Assembly (NCBI RefSeq): GCF_013364275.1
Contig: NZ_CP054932.1
Coordinates: forward strand, 2,790,001 to 2,854,000
Source: Actinomadura sp. NAK00032
GTDB lineage: Bacteria > Actinomycetota > Actinomycetes > Streptosporangiales > Streptosporangiaceae
Length of the DNA stretch: 64,000 nucleotides
Direction: 5' to 3'
Of the stretch, positions 38,786 to 48,208 are shown piece by piece. Position 1 is the first letter of the stretch. Each line of letters starts with the position of its first letter. The position numbers were made by a program, and so were the translations under genes. Below the pieces are notes generated by a model. It was not told the DNA's origin, searched no databases, and was given only the letters and a program-made list of their open reading frames with translations.

Positions 38786-39841
38786 ATGAAGCGTAACGGG
38801 CGGGTTGCGGGTGCTCTGGGCGCGCTGCTGCGCTGGACGGGCTGGGCGGCGGCCTACGTGCTCGGCATCGCGGCGCTCGTCTTCGCCGGGGCCTGGGTCT
38901 GGTGGCAGCCCGAGCCGGAGGCGCGGGGCACCGAGCTCAACGGGCTCTGGGCCCGCCACCAGTGGGTGGGGGAGCCGCACACCGACGCCGAGTACCGCGC
39001 GCTGGGCGACCTGCTGAAGCGCAACCACATCAGCGACGTGTTCTTCCACACCGGCCCGTTCGAGGCGGACGGGACGGTGCCTCCCGCCAAGTACCGCTAC
39101 GCGCGGCAGCTCATCCAGGCGATGCGGCAGTACGCGCCCGGCGTCCGCGCGCAGGCGTACCTGGGGCAGATCCGCGTGGTGGAGGGCAAGGGCGTCATCG
39201 ACCTCGACGACCCGGCCGTCCGGGAGCGGGTCCTGGAGACCGACGCCGCCTTCCTGGACCTCGGCTTCGACGGCATCCACTACGACTTCGAGCCGATCTA
39301 CCCCGACGACGACGCGTTCATGGTGCTCATGGACCGAACCCGCGAGCTGACCCGCTCCCGCGGCGGGCTGCTGTCGGTGGCGCTGGAGCAGCCGACGCTC
39401 TTCGACGGCCTGCAGCCCGTCTACAAGGCGCTCATCCCGCGCACGGGCGCGGTGCACTACCCGCCGCGCCCGACCCGGGACTTCCTGCGCGCGGTCGCCG
39501 ACCGCGCCGACCAGGTCGCGATCATGACCTACGACGTGTCGCTGCCGACCGAGGCCCTCGCCGGCTGGCACTACGCGCGGCACACCCGGGCGACGCTGGA
39601 GCTCATCGGCGACCGCACGTCCGTGTTCATCGGCATCCCCACCTACCGCCCCCTGATGGACTGGGCGGAGGACCTGCCGGTCGCGCTGCGCGGCGTCCGG
39701 CGCGGCCTCGACCAGCTGGAGCGCGCGCCCAAGCGCCCGTACGGCGTCGGCGTGTACGCGGGCTGGACGACCGAGCCCCGCGAATGGGCCCTGTTCCGCT
39801 CCACCTGGCTGCCCCGGGGGACAGGAAGTCTTGGCGCTTGA
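38786..39841 (+). CDS. Membrane-anchored GH18-like glycosidase (TIM-barrel) protein
   Basis: 351-aa protein with an N-terminal membrane anchor (residues about 15-38) and an extracytoplasmic TIM-barrel domain. The motif DGIHYDFE matches the GH18 consensus DGxDxDxE with His in place of the second Asp; the catalytic Glu is kept. VAIMTYDVSL resembles the later GH18 barrel strand with Tyr. The protein is smaller than chitinases, lacks a carbohydrate-binding domain, and could act on the cell wall. No Shine-Dalgarno is obvious. Confidence 0.6.
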   Translation: MKRNGRVAGALGALLRWTGWAAAYVLGIAALVFAGAWVWWQPEPEARGTELNGLWARHQWVGEPHTDAEYRALGDLLKRNHISDVFFHTGPFEADGTVPPAKYRYARQLIQAMRQYAPGVRAQAYLGQIRVVEGKGVIDLDDPAVRERVLETDAAFLDLGFDGIHYDFEPIYPDDDAFMVLMDRTRELTRSRGGLLSVALEQPTLFDGLQPVYKALIPRTGAVHYPPRPTRDFLRAVADRADQVAIMTYDVSLPTEALAGWHYARHTRATLELIGDRTSVFIGIPTYRPLMDWAEDLPVALRGVRRGLDQLERAPKRPYGVGVYAGWTTEPREWALFRSTWLPRGTGSLGA

Positions 39842-39979
39842 GAAACCCGGCCCGCGACGTTTCCGTTCGCTTGAACGTGCAGGTAGAAAGGGTTGGGTAG
39901 CCCTTCACCTCTCGGGGTATTGAGCGGCGTGGAAGCCAAGGCGAGACCAGCGGACGGCAAAGGAAGCGAGGGCGAGGCC

Positions 39980-40201
39980 ATGGGCACTCAGCGGACCGCG
40001 CGGCGCGACGCCGACCGGATCGGCGAGCTGTCGGCCGAGTTCGCCGGCTGGCGGATCGGACGGGGCGGGTCCGGCCTCTGGTGGGCCGTCCGCGGCAACG
40101 ATCTCGTGCGCACTCCCGACGTCGAGGAGCTGCGTGTCCGGTTGCGTGAGATGACCGGTGGGTCACGTTATGCGATCGAGTCCGGGAAGTGGCCGGACTG
40201 A
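39980..40201 (+). CDS. Small hypothetical protein
   Basis: 73-aa hydrophilic protein with a Trp-rich middle (FAGWRIGRGGSGLWWAVRG) and an acidic helix DVEELRVRLREM. Small actinomycete proteins with this WRIWR-type core exist, but their function is unknown. GCGAGG lies a few nt upstream of the ATG. A strong hairpin terminator follows, ahead of dapA. Confidence 0.55.
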   Translation: MGTQRTARRDADRIGELSAEFAGWRIGRGGSGLWWAVRGNDLVRTPDVEELRVRLREMTGGSRYAIESGKWPD

Positions 40202-40239
40202 CCCCGTAACGCCGGTTTTGCGTGCCACGATGTGGAGGT

Positions 40240-40293
40240 GGGAGCCGCCGCCACGCGTACCCCCGAGCGTGTGGCGGCGGCTTCTCCCTTTTT
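40240..40293 (+). terminator. Strong intrinsic terminator upstream of dapA
   Basis: AGCCGCCGCCAC (40243-40254) and GTGGCGGCGGCT (40271-40282) are perfect 12-bp arms; TCTCCC and five T residues follow (40289-40293). Confidence 0.85.
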
Positions 40294-40337
40294 CGGGTGA
40301 CGTTATGTACGACCTGCGGGTCCAAGACGAACGGCCG

Positions 40338-40357
40338 GAACGGTACCGTTCGTTGCA
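40338..40357 (+). promoter_or_regulatory. Palindromic -10 region of dapA
   Basis: The 14-bp palindrome GAACGGTACCGTTC (40338-40351) contains TACCGT (40344-40349), 7 nt before ATG 40357. ACGAACGG (40327-40334) can also pair with CCGTTCGT (40346-40353). No ribosome binding site is visible. Confidence 0.45.
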
Positions 40358-41295
40358 TGGCACCCAGCACAACGACTGACGCTCCGTTTGGACGGATGCT
40401 GACCGCCATGGTCACCCCGTTCCTGCCCGACGGCGGCGTCGACTACGACGGCGCCGCGCGCCTCGCGACCCACCTGGTCGACGAGCGGCGCCACGACGGC
40501 CTCGTCGTCAACGGGACGACGGGCGAGTCGCCCACGACGAGCGACGACGAGAAGAGCAAACTTCTGCGCGCGGTCATCGAGGCGGTCGGCGACCGCGCGG
40601 TGATCGTCGCCGGTGCCGGCACGAACCACACCGAGCACACCCTGAAACTCGCGCGGCAGGCCGAGGCCGCCGGCGCGCACGGGCTGCTCGTGGTCACGCC
40701 CTACTACAACAAGCCCCCGCAGGAGGGCCTCGTCCGCCACTTCACCGCCGTGGCCGACGCGACGGGCCTGCCCTGCATGCTGTACGACATCCCGGGGCGC
40801 GCCGGGGTGCCGATCGAGAACGACACGCTCGTCCAGCTCGCCGACCATCCGCGGATCATCGCCGTGAAGGACGCCAAGGGCGACCTGTTCGGCGCGTCCC
40901 GGGTGATGGCCGCGACCGATCTGGTCTGGTACTCCGGCGACGACGTCCTCAACCTGCCCTGGCTCTCGGTCGGCGCGGCGGGGTTCGTCAGCGTGGTCGG
41001 ACATGTCGTCGGCGTCGAACTCCATGAGATGATCGACGCATACCGCGCCGGTGAGCACGGGCGGGCGCTGGAGATCCACCGGCGGCTGCTGCCCGTGGTC
41101 ACCGCCATCATGACCCGAACGCAGGGCGCCATCGCCGTCAAGGCAGCGCTGAACCTGCTCGGCCTTCCCGGAGGCGGCGCGCTCCGCGCGCCGCTGGTGG
41201 AGGCCACGCCGGAGTTCGCGGCGCGCCTGCGAGAAGACCTCACGATAGGGGGAGTCAAAGTGCCTGAGGTCGCCATGCCGGAGGTCACCCGGTGA
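40357..41295 (+). CDS. dapA: 4-hydroxy-tetrahydrodipicolinate synthase DapA
   Basis: 312-aa class I aldolase-fold enzyme condensing pyruvate with aspartate semialdehyde, the first committed step to lysine and diaminopimelate. GTTGESPT is the substrate loop; the catalytic Tyr is in VVTPYYNKPPQEG and the Schiff-base Lys in IIAVKDAKGD. ATG 40357 appears leaderless. The stop overlaps the rnj start (GTGA), so the two are coupled. dapB is 13 kb upstream. Confidence 0.95.
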   Translation: MAPSTTTDAPFGRMLTAMVTPFLPDGGVDYDGAARLATHLVDERRHDGLVVNGTTGESPTTSDDEKSKLLRAVIEAVGDRAVIVAGAGTNHTEHTLKLARQAEAAGAHGLLVVTPYYNKPPQEGLVRHFTAVADATGLPCMLYDIPGRAGVPIENDTLVQLADHPRIIAVKDAKGDLFGASRVMAATDLVWYSGDDVLNLPWLSVGAAGFVSVVGHVVGVELHEMIDAYRAGEHGRALEIHRRLLPVVTAIMTRTQGAIAVKAALNLLGLPGGGALRAPLVEATPEFAARLREDLTIGGVKVPEVAMPEVTR

Positions 41296-42977
41296 GTCAT
41301 CCTCACCCGGAGCTCTCGGACCCGCCCGCGCCGCCCGAGGGCGGGCTGCGCATCGTCGCGCTCGGCGGGCTGGGGGAGATCGGCCGCAACATGACGGTGT
41401 TCGAGTACGGCGGACGCCTGCTCATCGTCGACTGCGGCGTGCTGTTCCCCGAGACCGAGCAGCCCGGCGTCGATCTGATCCTGCCCGACTTCGAGTACAT
41501 CAGGGACCGCCTCGACGACGTCGAGGCCGTCGTCCTCACGCACGGCCACGAAGACCACATCGGCGCCGTGCCCTACCTGCTGCGCGAACGCCGCGACATC
41601 CCCCTCGTCGGCTCCAGGCTCACGCTCGCGCTGCTGGAGGCCAAGCTCACCGAGCACCGCATCAGACCGGTCACCGACGTGGTGGTGGAGGGCGAGCGGC
41701 GCGTCTTCGGGCCGTTCGACTGCGAGTTCCTCGCCGTCAACCACTCCATCCCGGACGCGCTCGCCGTGGCCGTCCGCACCCCCGCCGGGCTCGTCCTGCA
41801 CACCGGCGACTTCAAGATGGACCAGCTCCCGCTGGACGGCCGGCTCACCGACCTGCCCGGCTTCGCCCGGCTCGGCGCCGAGGGCGTCGACCTGCTGATG
41901 GCCGACTCGACCAACGCCGAGGTGCCCGGCTTCGTCACCAGCGAGCGCAACATCGGCCCGGTCGTGGACGAGGTGTTCCGCACCGCGAAGGAGCGGCTCA
42001 TCGTCGCCTGCTTCGCCTCCCACATCCACCGCGTCCAGCAGGTCCTGGACGCCGCCGTCGCCAACGGCCGCAAGGTCTGCTTCATCGGCCGGTCCATGGT
42101 CCGCAACATGGGGGTCGCGCGCGAGCTCGGCTACCTCAACGTGCCCGACGGCATCATGGTCGAGCAGCGGGAGCTGGACGACATCCCCGCCGACCGGCTG
42201 GTGCTGGTGTGCACCGGGTCCCAGGGCGAGCCGATGTCGGCGCTGTCGCGGATGGCCAACCGCGACCACTCGATCCGCATCACCGAGGGCGACACCGTCA
42301 TGCTCGCGTCCTCGCTGATCCCCGGCAACGAGAACGCGGTCAACCGCGTCATCAACGGCCTCACCCGGTGGGGCGCCCGCGTCGTGCACAAGGGCAACGC
42401 GCTCGTGCACGTGTCCGGGCACGCCTCCGCCGGTGAGCTGCTGTACGTGCTGAACGTGACGAAGCCCGCCAACTTCGTCCCGATCCACGGCGAGTGGCGG
42501 CACCTGCGCGCGCACGCCAAGCTGGCCGCGCTCACCGGCGTCCCGGACGAGGGCGTCGTCATCGCCGAGGACGGCGTCGTCGTCGACCTGGTGGACGGGC
42601 GCGCCAAGATCGTCGGCGCCGTCCCCGCCGGGTACGTGTACGTGGACGGCCTGTCGGTCGGCGAGGTCACCGAGACCTCGCTGAAGGACCGGCGCATCCT
42701 CGGCGAGGAGGGGTTCGTCTCCATCGTCATCGGCATCGACTCGACGTCCGGCAAGATCGTCGCCGGGCCGGAGGTGCACGCCCGCGGCGCCGGCATCGTC
42801 AACGAGGACTTCGACGACGTCATCGCCCGGATCGAGGCCGCGATGCGGGACGCCGCCGGCGACGGGGTCAACGACCTGCACCAGATGAGCCAGCTCATCC
42901 GGCGCACCGTCGGCAAGTGGGTGAGCGACAACTACCGCCGCCGCCCGATGATCGTCCCGGTGGTCGTGGAGGTCTAG
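41292..42977 (+). CDS. rnj: Ribonuclease J
   Basis: 561-aa metallo-beta-lactamase/beta-CASP ribonuclease with 5'-exo- and endonuclease activity. The zinc motif HGHEDH starts at residue 84. The beta-CASP motifs include the region CFASHIHRVQQ and GSQGEPMSAL; the last part has the C-terminal domain for tetramers. GTG start overlaps the dapA stop. The location next to dapA and ftsK is the actinomycete order. A GC-rich hairpin follows. Confidence 0.96.
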   Translation: MSHPHPELSDPPAPPEGGLRIVALGGLGEIGRNMTVFEYGGRLLIVDCGVLFPETEQPGVDLILPDFEYIRDRLDDVEAVVLTHGHEDHIGAVPYLLRERRDIPLVGSRLTLALLEAKLTEHRIRPVTDVVVEGERRVFGPFDCEFLAVNHSIPDALAVAVRTPAGLVLHTGDFKMDQLPLDGRLTDLPGFARLGAEGVDLLMADSTNAEVPGFVTSERNIGPVVDEVFRTAKERLIVACFASHIHRVQQVLDAAVANGRKVCFIGRSMVRNMGVARELGYLNVPDGIMVEQRELDDIPADRLVLVCTGSQGEPMSALSRMANRDHSIRITEGDTVMLASSLIPGNENAVNRVINGLTRWGARVVHKGNALVHVSGHASAGELLYVLNVTKPANFVPIHGEWRHLRAHAKLAALTGVPDEGVVIAEDGVVVDLVDGRAKIVGAVPAGYVYVDGLSVGEVTETSLKDRRILGEEGFVSIVIGIDSTSGKIVAGPEVHARGAGIVNEDFDDVIARIEAAMRDAAGDGVNDLHQMSQLIRRTVGKWVSDNYRRRPMIVPVVVEV

Positions 42978-42988
42978 CGGACCGCGGC

Positions 42989-43022
42989 GGACGGCCGCGG
43001 GGCGCGGGCCCCGCGGCCGTCC
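42989..43022 (+). terminator. rnj terminator-like hairpin
   Basis: Perfect 15-bp arms GGACGGCCGCGGGGC (42989-43003) and GCCCCGCGGCCGTCC (43008-43022) around a 4-nt loop. Few T residues follow. Confidence 0.6.
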
Positions 43023-43033
43023 GTTCCCTCCGG

Positions 43034-43095
43034 CACGCCCCCGCTTCCCCAGCACGCCCGGCTTCTCCAACACGCCCGGCTTCTCCAACACGCCC
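43034..43095. repeat. 18/19-bp tandem repeat upstream of ftsK
   Basis: Units starting CACGCCC lie at 43034, 43053, 43071 and 43089 (partial). Units two and three are identical (CACGCCCGGCTTCTCCAA). Confidence 0.65.
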
Positions 43096-43142
43096 CCGCG
43101 CCATCCCGGGAACCCCGGGGGTCCTTGGTTACTCTCATAAGC

Positions 43143-45797
43143 ATGGCCACACGTGCGTCCGGGGGCGCGAAGACCTCCTCCTCGCGCACGGGGGGCAGTG
43201 CGGCTCGCAAGCCCGCAGGTTCATCCCCCCGGAAGCGAACGAGCGGCACCGGCAAGGGCGGCGCCGCCAAGGGCCGCGGCTCGGGGCGGGGGCGGCCCCC
43301 GCAGAAGCCCGATCCGATCTCCCAGGCCGTCCTCGGGTTCTTCAAGCTCCTGTTCAAGCTGTACCTGCTCGCCGCCGTCGCGGTCGGCTCGGTCTTCCGC
43401 GCCTACGGGCACGGCGCCCGCAACCTCGACCCCGAGCACCGGCGCGACGGCCTCGGGCTGGCGCTGCTCGGCTCCTCGATCGTGCTGGCCTCGGTGACCT
43501 GGTTCCGGCCGGACGGCGTCGTCACGATCGCGCTGGAGAAGGTCGTGCGGGGCGGGATCGGCATCCTGGCGATGGCGCTGCCGGTGCTGCTGGCGCTGCT
43601 GGCGTGGCGGACGCTGCGCCACCCCGAGCAGCACGAGGACACCGGCCGCGTCGTCATCGGCATCACCGCGCTCGGCGTCGGCGTGCTCGGCATCCTGCAC
43701 ATCGCGGCCGGCGTCCCGTCCCCGGCGCAGGACATGGACGGCGTCCGCGAGTCCGGCGGCGTCGTCGGCTGGCTGGTGTCGGCGCCGCTGGACGCGGCGC
43801 TCAGCGGCTGGGTGGCCGTGCCGCTGCTGCTGCTCCTGTCCGGGTTCGGGCTGCTGGTCGTCACCGCGACGCCGATCGCGAAGGTCCCCGAGCGGGTCGG
43901 CGACCTGTGGGCGATGGCGACGCTGCAGGGCCGACCGGAGCACCCGTCCGAGACCGCGGGCGAAGAGGCGGCGGCGCCGAAGAAGCGGCGCCGCAAGAAG
44001 AAGTCCGACGACGGCGAGGACGGCGACGGCGAGCTGGAGGTCGGCGAGCACTCCCGGCCCTACGACACGCCGCTGCTGGAGGACGAGCCGAAGAAGGGCG
44101 ACCGGCCGCGCCGCGACCTCGCCGACGAGCTGTTCGAACCGGACCCGTTCGGCGCCGACGTCCCGCCGCCCGCGCCGCCCCTCGACGACGAGGCGATGGA
44201 CGGGCCGGCCGGCGAGGCGGACGACGACCACGTCGCCGACCCCGCCATGGCCGGGGACGCGCCGCACGAGGTGCCCGACCCGACCCCCGCGCCGCGCCGG
44301 TCCGAGCAGCTGCCGCTGTCGTCGTCCGGCGAGATCTACGCGCTGCCCGACCCGTCGGCGCTGCGGCCGGGCAGCGTGTCCAAGCCGCGGACGAAGGCCA
44401 ACGACACGGTCGTGAACGCGCTCACCGGCGTGCTGGAGCAGTTCGACATCGACGCGCAGGTCACCGGGTTCACCCGGGGCCCGACGATCACCCGGTACGA
44501 GATCGAGCTTGGCCCGGCGGTGAAGGTCGAGAAGGTCACCGCGCTGACCAAGAACATCGCCTACGCGGTGAAGAGCGCCGATGTGCGGATCATCTCCCCG
44601 ATCCCCGGCAAGTCGGCGATCGGGGTGGAGATCCCCAACACCGACAAGGACATCGTCAGCCTCGGCGACGTGCTGCGCTCGCCCGCCGCGACCAACGAGC
44701 ACCACCCGATGATCGTCGGGCTCGGCAAGGACGTCGAGGGCCGCACGGTCGTGGCGAACCTGGCGAAGATGCCGCACATCCTCATCGCGGGCGCCACCGG
44801 CGCGGGCAAGTCGACGTGCATCAACGGGCTCATCACCTCGATCCTGATGCGCGCCACGCCCGACGAGGTGCGGATGATCCTGGTCGACCCCAAGCGGGTC
44901 GAGCTGACGATGTACCAGGGCATCCCGCACCTGATCACGCCGATCATCACCAACCCCAAGAAGGCCGCCGAGGCCCTCGAATGGGTCGTCGGCGAGATGG
45001 ACCGCCGCTACGACGACCTCGCCGCGTCCGGGTACCGGCACATCGACGACTTCAACAAGGCGGTGAAGGCGGGCAAGCTCAAGCCGCCGCCCGGCAGCGA
45101 GCGCGTCTACACCCCGTACCCGTACATGCTGGTGATCGTCGACGAGCTCGCCGACCTGATGATGGTCGCGCCCCGCGACGTCGAGGACTCGGTCGTCCGC
45201 ATCACCCAGCTCGCGCGTGCCGCCGGCATCCACCTGGTCCTCGCCACGCAGCGGCCGTCGGTGGACGTCGTCACCGGGCTCATCAAGGCCAACGTGCCGT
45301 CCCGGCTGGCGTTCGCGACCTCCTCGCTGTCCGACAGCCGCGTCATCCTCGACCAGCCCGGCGCGGAGAAGCTCGTCGGGCAGGGCGACGCGCTGTTCCT
45401 GCCGATGGGCGCGAGCAAGCCCATGCGCCTCCAGAACGCCTACGTCGCGGAGAAGGAGATCCACGGGATCGTCGACCACTGCAAGGGGCAGATGGAGGCG
45501 AACTATCGGGAGGACGTCGCCGAGGCGAACAAGCCGAAGAAGGAGATCGACGAGGAGATCGGCGACGACATGGACCTGCTCGTCCAGGCGATCGAGCTGG
45601 TCGTGTCGACGCAGTTCGGGTCGACGTCGATGCTCCAGCGCAAGCTCCGCGTCGGCTTCGCCAAGGCCGGCCGGCTGATGGACCTGATGGAGAGCCGCGA
45701 CATCGTCGGGCCGAGCGAGGGCTCCAAGGCGCGGGACGTGCTGGCCAAGCCGGACGATCTCCCCGGCGTGCTCGCGGAACTGCGCGGCGGCGGCTGA
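43143..45797 (+). CDS. ftsK: DNA translocase FtsK/SpoIIIE
   Basis: 884-aa chromosome-pumping ATPase at the division septum. A basic N-terminus and four hydrophobic segments (about residues 60-260) are followed by an acidic linker and a C-terminal motor. Walker A is GATGAGKS (residues 550-557), Walker B is YMLVIVDELADL, and the gamma domain that reads KOPS-like sites ends the protein (GSTSMLQRKLRVGFAKAGRL). ATG 43143 has TACTCT 7 nt upstream and no Shine-Dalgarno. Confidence 0.96.
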   Translation: MATRASGGAKTSSSRTGGSAARKPAGSSPRKRTSGTGKGGAAKGRGSGRGRPPQKPDPISQAVLGFFKLLFKLYLLAAVAVGSVFRAYGHGARNLDPEHRRDGLGLALLGSSIVLASVTWFRPDGVVTIALEKVVRGGIGILAMALPVLLALLAWRTLRHPEQHEDTGRVVIGITALGVGVLGILHIAAGVPSPAQDMDGVRESGGVVGWLVSAPLDAALSGWVAVPLLLLLSGFGLLVVTATPIAKVPERVGDLWAMATLQGRPEHPSETAGEEAAAPKKRRRKKKSDDGEDGDGELEVGEHSRPYDTPLLEDEPKKGDRPRRDLADELFEPDPFGADVPPPAPPLDDEAMDGPAGEADDDHVADPAMAGDAPHEVPDPTPAPRRSEQLPLSSSGEIYALPDPSALRPGSVSKPRTKANDTVVNALTGVLEQFDIDAQVTGFTRGPTITRYEIELGPAVKVEKVTALTKNIAYAVKSADVRIISPIPGKSAIGVEIPNTDKDIVSLGDVLRSPAATNEHHPMIVGLGKDVEGRTVVANLAKMPHILIAGATGAGKSTCINGLITSILMRATPDEVRMILVDPKRVELTMYQGIPHLITPIITNPKKAAEALEWVVGEMDRRYDDLAASGYRHIDDFNKAVKAGKLKPPPGSERVYTPYPYMLVIVDELADLMMVAPRDVEDSVVRITQLARAAGIHLVLATQRPSVDVVTGLIKANVPSRLAFATSSLSDSRVILDQPGAEKLVGQGDALFLPMGASKPMRLQNAYVAEKEIHGIVDHCKGQMEANYREDVAEANKPKKEIDEEIGDDMDLLVQAIELVVSTQFGSTSMLQRKLRVGFAKAGRLMDLMESRDIVGPSEGSKARDVLAKPDDLPGVLAELRGGG

Positions 45798-45936
45798 CCG
45801 GAGAGGACGGGGCATTGCGGAATGATGCGAAATCTTGCCCTGTTTCGAACGTGTCGGCTGTCGCCGATCGGGCATGGCCGTTCCTAGACTGGTGTCCCAG
45901 AAGATCGGCCGCGAGCGCCCCCGAAGGAGGCCCGAG

Positions 45937-46689
45937 GTGAGCATCGGTGAGACCTTGGCGGAGGAGCGTCAGCGGGCCGGTCTCTCGGTGACACAGGTGA
46001 GTCTCCAGACCCGGATCCGGGAGACCGTGATCCGCGGCATGGAGGCCGACGACTTCTCGCTGTGCGGCGGCAACTTCTACGCCCGCGGCCACATCCGCAG
46101 CATCTCGCGGGTCATCGGCATCGACCCCGAGCCGCTGGTCGCCGAGTTCGACGCCGCGCACGGCGGCGCCCCGCAGCCGGTGTCGGCGGTCTCGGCGTTC
46201 GAGCCGGAGCAGCCCGTCGCGTTCCGCGAGCGCAAGGCGCCGAACTGGAGCGCCGCGATGGCGTTCGCGCTCGCCCTCGTCGTCATCTACGGCGTCGTGC
46301 AGGTGGTCGGGCACGGCGGCGGCGGCGAGGAGCGCACCGCCCGGCAGGTCGCCGGGACGCCGGCGCCGTCCGGGCACGCCCCGTCGTCCGCGCCGCCGAA
46401 GAGCGGCGCGCCGGTCGCGGAGGCGCCGCGCACCAAGGTCGAGGTGCGCGTCGCGGCCAAGCGGACCACCTGGCTGAACGTCATCGGCGACAAGGGCGAG
46501 ACGCTGTTCATCGGCACCCTGCACAAGGGCGACGAGAAGGACTTCACCGCCAAGAAGAAGGTCAAGCTGGTGGTCGGCGTCGGCGGCAGCGTCAACCTGA
46601 CCGTCAACGGCAAGGACATCGGGTCGCCCGGCAAGGGCAAGGGCGTGCAGCGGCTGAGCTTCGACCGCGGCGACCCCGAGCACGCCTGA
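45937..46689 (+). CDS. RodZ-like protein (XRE HTH + TM + DUF4115)
   Basis: 250-aa protein. The N-terminal XRE-type helix-turn-helix ([24 protein letters not shown]) is the RodZ type, followed by a single membrane helix (about residues 107-128), a Pro/Ala linker and a C-terminal beta-rich DUF4115 domain ([22 protein letters not shown]). RodZ links MreB to the wall in rods; in actinomycetes its role is less clear. GTG 45937 has AAGGAGG 7 nt upstream. A decamer array begins at its stop codon. Confidence 0.85.
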   Translation: MSIGETLAEERQRAGLSVTQVSLQTRIRETVIRGMEADDFSLCGGNFYARGHIRSISRVIGIDPEPLVAEFDAAHGGAPQPVSAVSAFEPEQPVAFRERKAPNWSAAMAFALALVVIYGVVQVVGHGGGGEERTARQVAGTPAPSGHAPSSAPPKSGAPVAEAPRTKVEVRVAAKRTTWLNVIGDKGETLFIGTLHKGDEKDFTAKKKVKLVVGVGGSVNLTVNGKDIGSPGKGKGVQRLSFDRGDPEHA

Positions 46690-46750
46690 GCACGCCCGAG
46701 CACGCCTGAGCACGCCTGAGCACGTCCGAGGACGCCTGAGCGCGCCCGTA
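46681..46750. repeat. Tandem decamer array (CACGCCTGAG), seven copies
   Basis: Seven consecutive 10-bp units start at 46681. Units one, three and four are identical; unit two is CACGCCCGAG, unit five CACGTCCGAG, unit six GACGCCTGAG and the last CGCGCCCGTA. The array starts within the RodZ-like stop codon and ends 45 bp before rimO. Confidence 0.8.
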
Positions 46751-46795
46751 CCCCGCTGGCGCGCGAAGTCGCCCGCGCCCATTACCTTTAGGGGC

Positions 46796-48208
46796 ATGTC
46801 CACTCGCCGCAAGGTCTCGCTCATCACGCTCGGCTGCGCCCGCAACGAGGTCGATTCCGAGGAGCTCGCCGCGCGCATCGAGGACGCGGGGTGGGACCTG
46901 TCCGAGGGCGCCGACGGCGCGGACGTGGTCGTCGTCAACACCTGCGGGTTCATCGAGGCCGCCAAGAAGGACTCCATCGACACGCTGCTGGCCGCGCACG
47001 ACTCCGGCGCCAAGGTCGTCGCGGCCGGGTGCATGGCCGAGCGGTACGGCAGCGAGCTGGCGGAGGCCCTGCCGGAGGCCGACGCCGTCCTCGGGTTCGA
47101 CGACTACGCCGGCATCGGGGAGCGGCTCGAGGACGTCATGGCGGGCCGCCGCCGCGACGCGCACACCCCGCGCGACCGCCGGACGCTGCTGCCGATCAGC
47201 CCCGTGGAGCGGTCGGCGTCCGGGGTGGCGGTCCCCGGGCACGGCGCGCCGGCGGACCTGCCGGCCGGGGTGGCGCCCGCGTCCGGCCCCCGGGTGCTGC
47301 GGCGGCGGCTCGGCGGCGGCCCGGTGGCGCCGCTGAAGCTGGCGTCCGGCTGCGACCGGCGCTGCACGTTCTGCGCGATCCCCGCGTTCCGCGGCGCGTA
47401 CGTTTCGCGGCCGCCGGCGGAGGTGCTGGAGGAGGCGCGCTGGCTCGCCGGGCACGGCGTCCGCGAGCTGGTGCTCGTCAGCGAGAACTCCACGTCCTAC
47501 GGAAAGGACCTCGGCGACCTGCGCGCGCTGGAGAAGCTGCTGCCCGGCCTCGCCGCCGTGGACGGCATCGAGCGGGTCCGGGTCAGCTACCTGCAGCCCG
47601 CCGAGACCCGGCCGGGGCTCATCGAGGCGATCTGCGGCACGCCGGGCGTCGCGCCCTACTTCGACATGTCGTTCCAGCACGCGAGCGGCCCGGTGCTGCG
47701 GTCGATGCGGCGGTTCGGCGACCGGGAGCGGTTCCTCGGGCTGCTCGGCCAGATCCGCGAGCTGGCCCCGGAGGCGGGCGTGCGGTCCAACTTCATCGTC
47801 GGCTTCCCCGGCGAGACCGAGGACGACTTCGAGGAGCTGGCGGAGTTCCTGTCCGCCGCCCGGCTGGACGCGGTCGGCGTGTTCGGCTACTCCGACGAGG
47901 ACGGCACGGAGGCCGCGGGCCTGGACGGCAAGCTCGACCCGGACGAGGTCGCCCGCCGCGTCGAGGAGCTGTCGGAGCTGGCCGACGAGCTGACGTCCCA
48001 GCGCGCCGAGGACCGGATCGGCTCGCTCGTCCGCGTCCTGCTGGAGGAGAAGGCCGACGGCGGCGGGTTCGAGGGCCGCGCCGAGCACCAGGCGCCGGAG
48101 GTGGACGGGACGGTCCTCGTGCGCGGCGACGGCCTCGCGCTGGGCGAGATCGTCGAGGCGCGCGTCATCGGGAGCGACGGCGTGGACCTGATCGCGGACA
48201 TCGCATGA
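46796..48208 (+). CDS. rimO: Ribosomal protein S12 methylthiotransferase RimO
   Basis: 470-aa radical SAM enzyme that adds a methylthio group to an Asp of S12. The radical SAM cluster Cys are C186, C190 and C193 (CDRRCTFC). UPF0004 Cys appear in [18 protein letters not shown] and AGCMAERY, and a TRAM domain ends the protein. A stretch of about 45 residues (about 125-170) is a Pro/Gly-rich insertion between the UPF0004 and radical domains. TACCTT lies 7 nt before the ATG. Stop overlaps pgsA. Confidence 0.93.
   Translation: MSTRRKVSLITLGCARNEVDSEELAARIEDAGWDLSEGADGADVVVVNTCGFIEAAKKDSIDTLLAAHDSGAKVVAAGCMAERYGSELAEALPEADAVLGFDDYAGIGERLEDVMAGRRRDAHTPRDRRTLLPISPVERSASGVAVPGHGAPADLPAGVAPASGPRVLRRRLGGGPVAPLKLASGCDRRCTFCAIPAFRGAYVSRPPAEVLEEARWLAGHGVRELVLVSENSTSYGKDLGDLRALEKLLPGLAAVDGIERVRVSYLQPAETRPGLIEAICGTPGVAPYFDMSFQHASGPVLRSMRRFGDRERFLGLLGQIRELAPEAGVRSNFIVGFPGETEDDFEELAEFLSAARLDAVGVFGYSDEDGTEAAGLDGKLDPDEVARRVEELSELADELTSQRAEDRIGSLVRVLLEEKADGGGFEGRAEHQAPEVDGTVLVRGDGLALGEIVEARVIGSDGVDLIADIA

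Noticed and set aside
42494..45940. 1148-codon plus-strand ORF overlapping rnj and ftsK
   Set aside because: Shadow frame with Arg/Gly-rich sequence; both real genes in other frames have catalytic motifs and conserved order.
46681..46750. CRISPR array from the decamer repeats
   Set aside because: The units are 10 bp with no spacers and there are no cas genes in the window.
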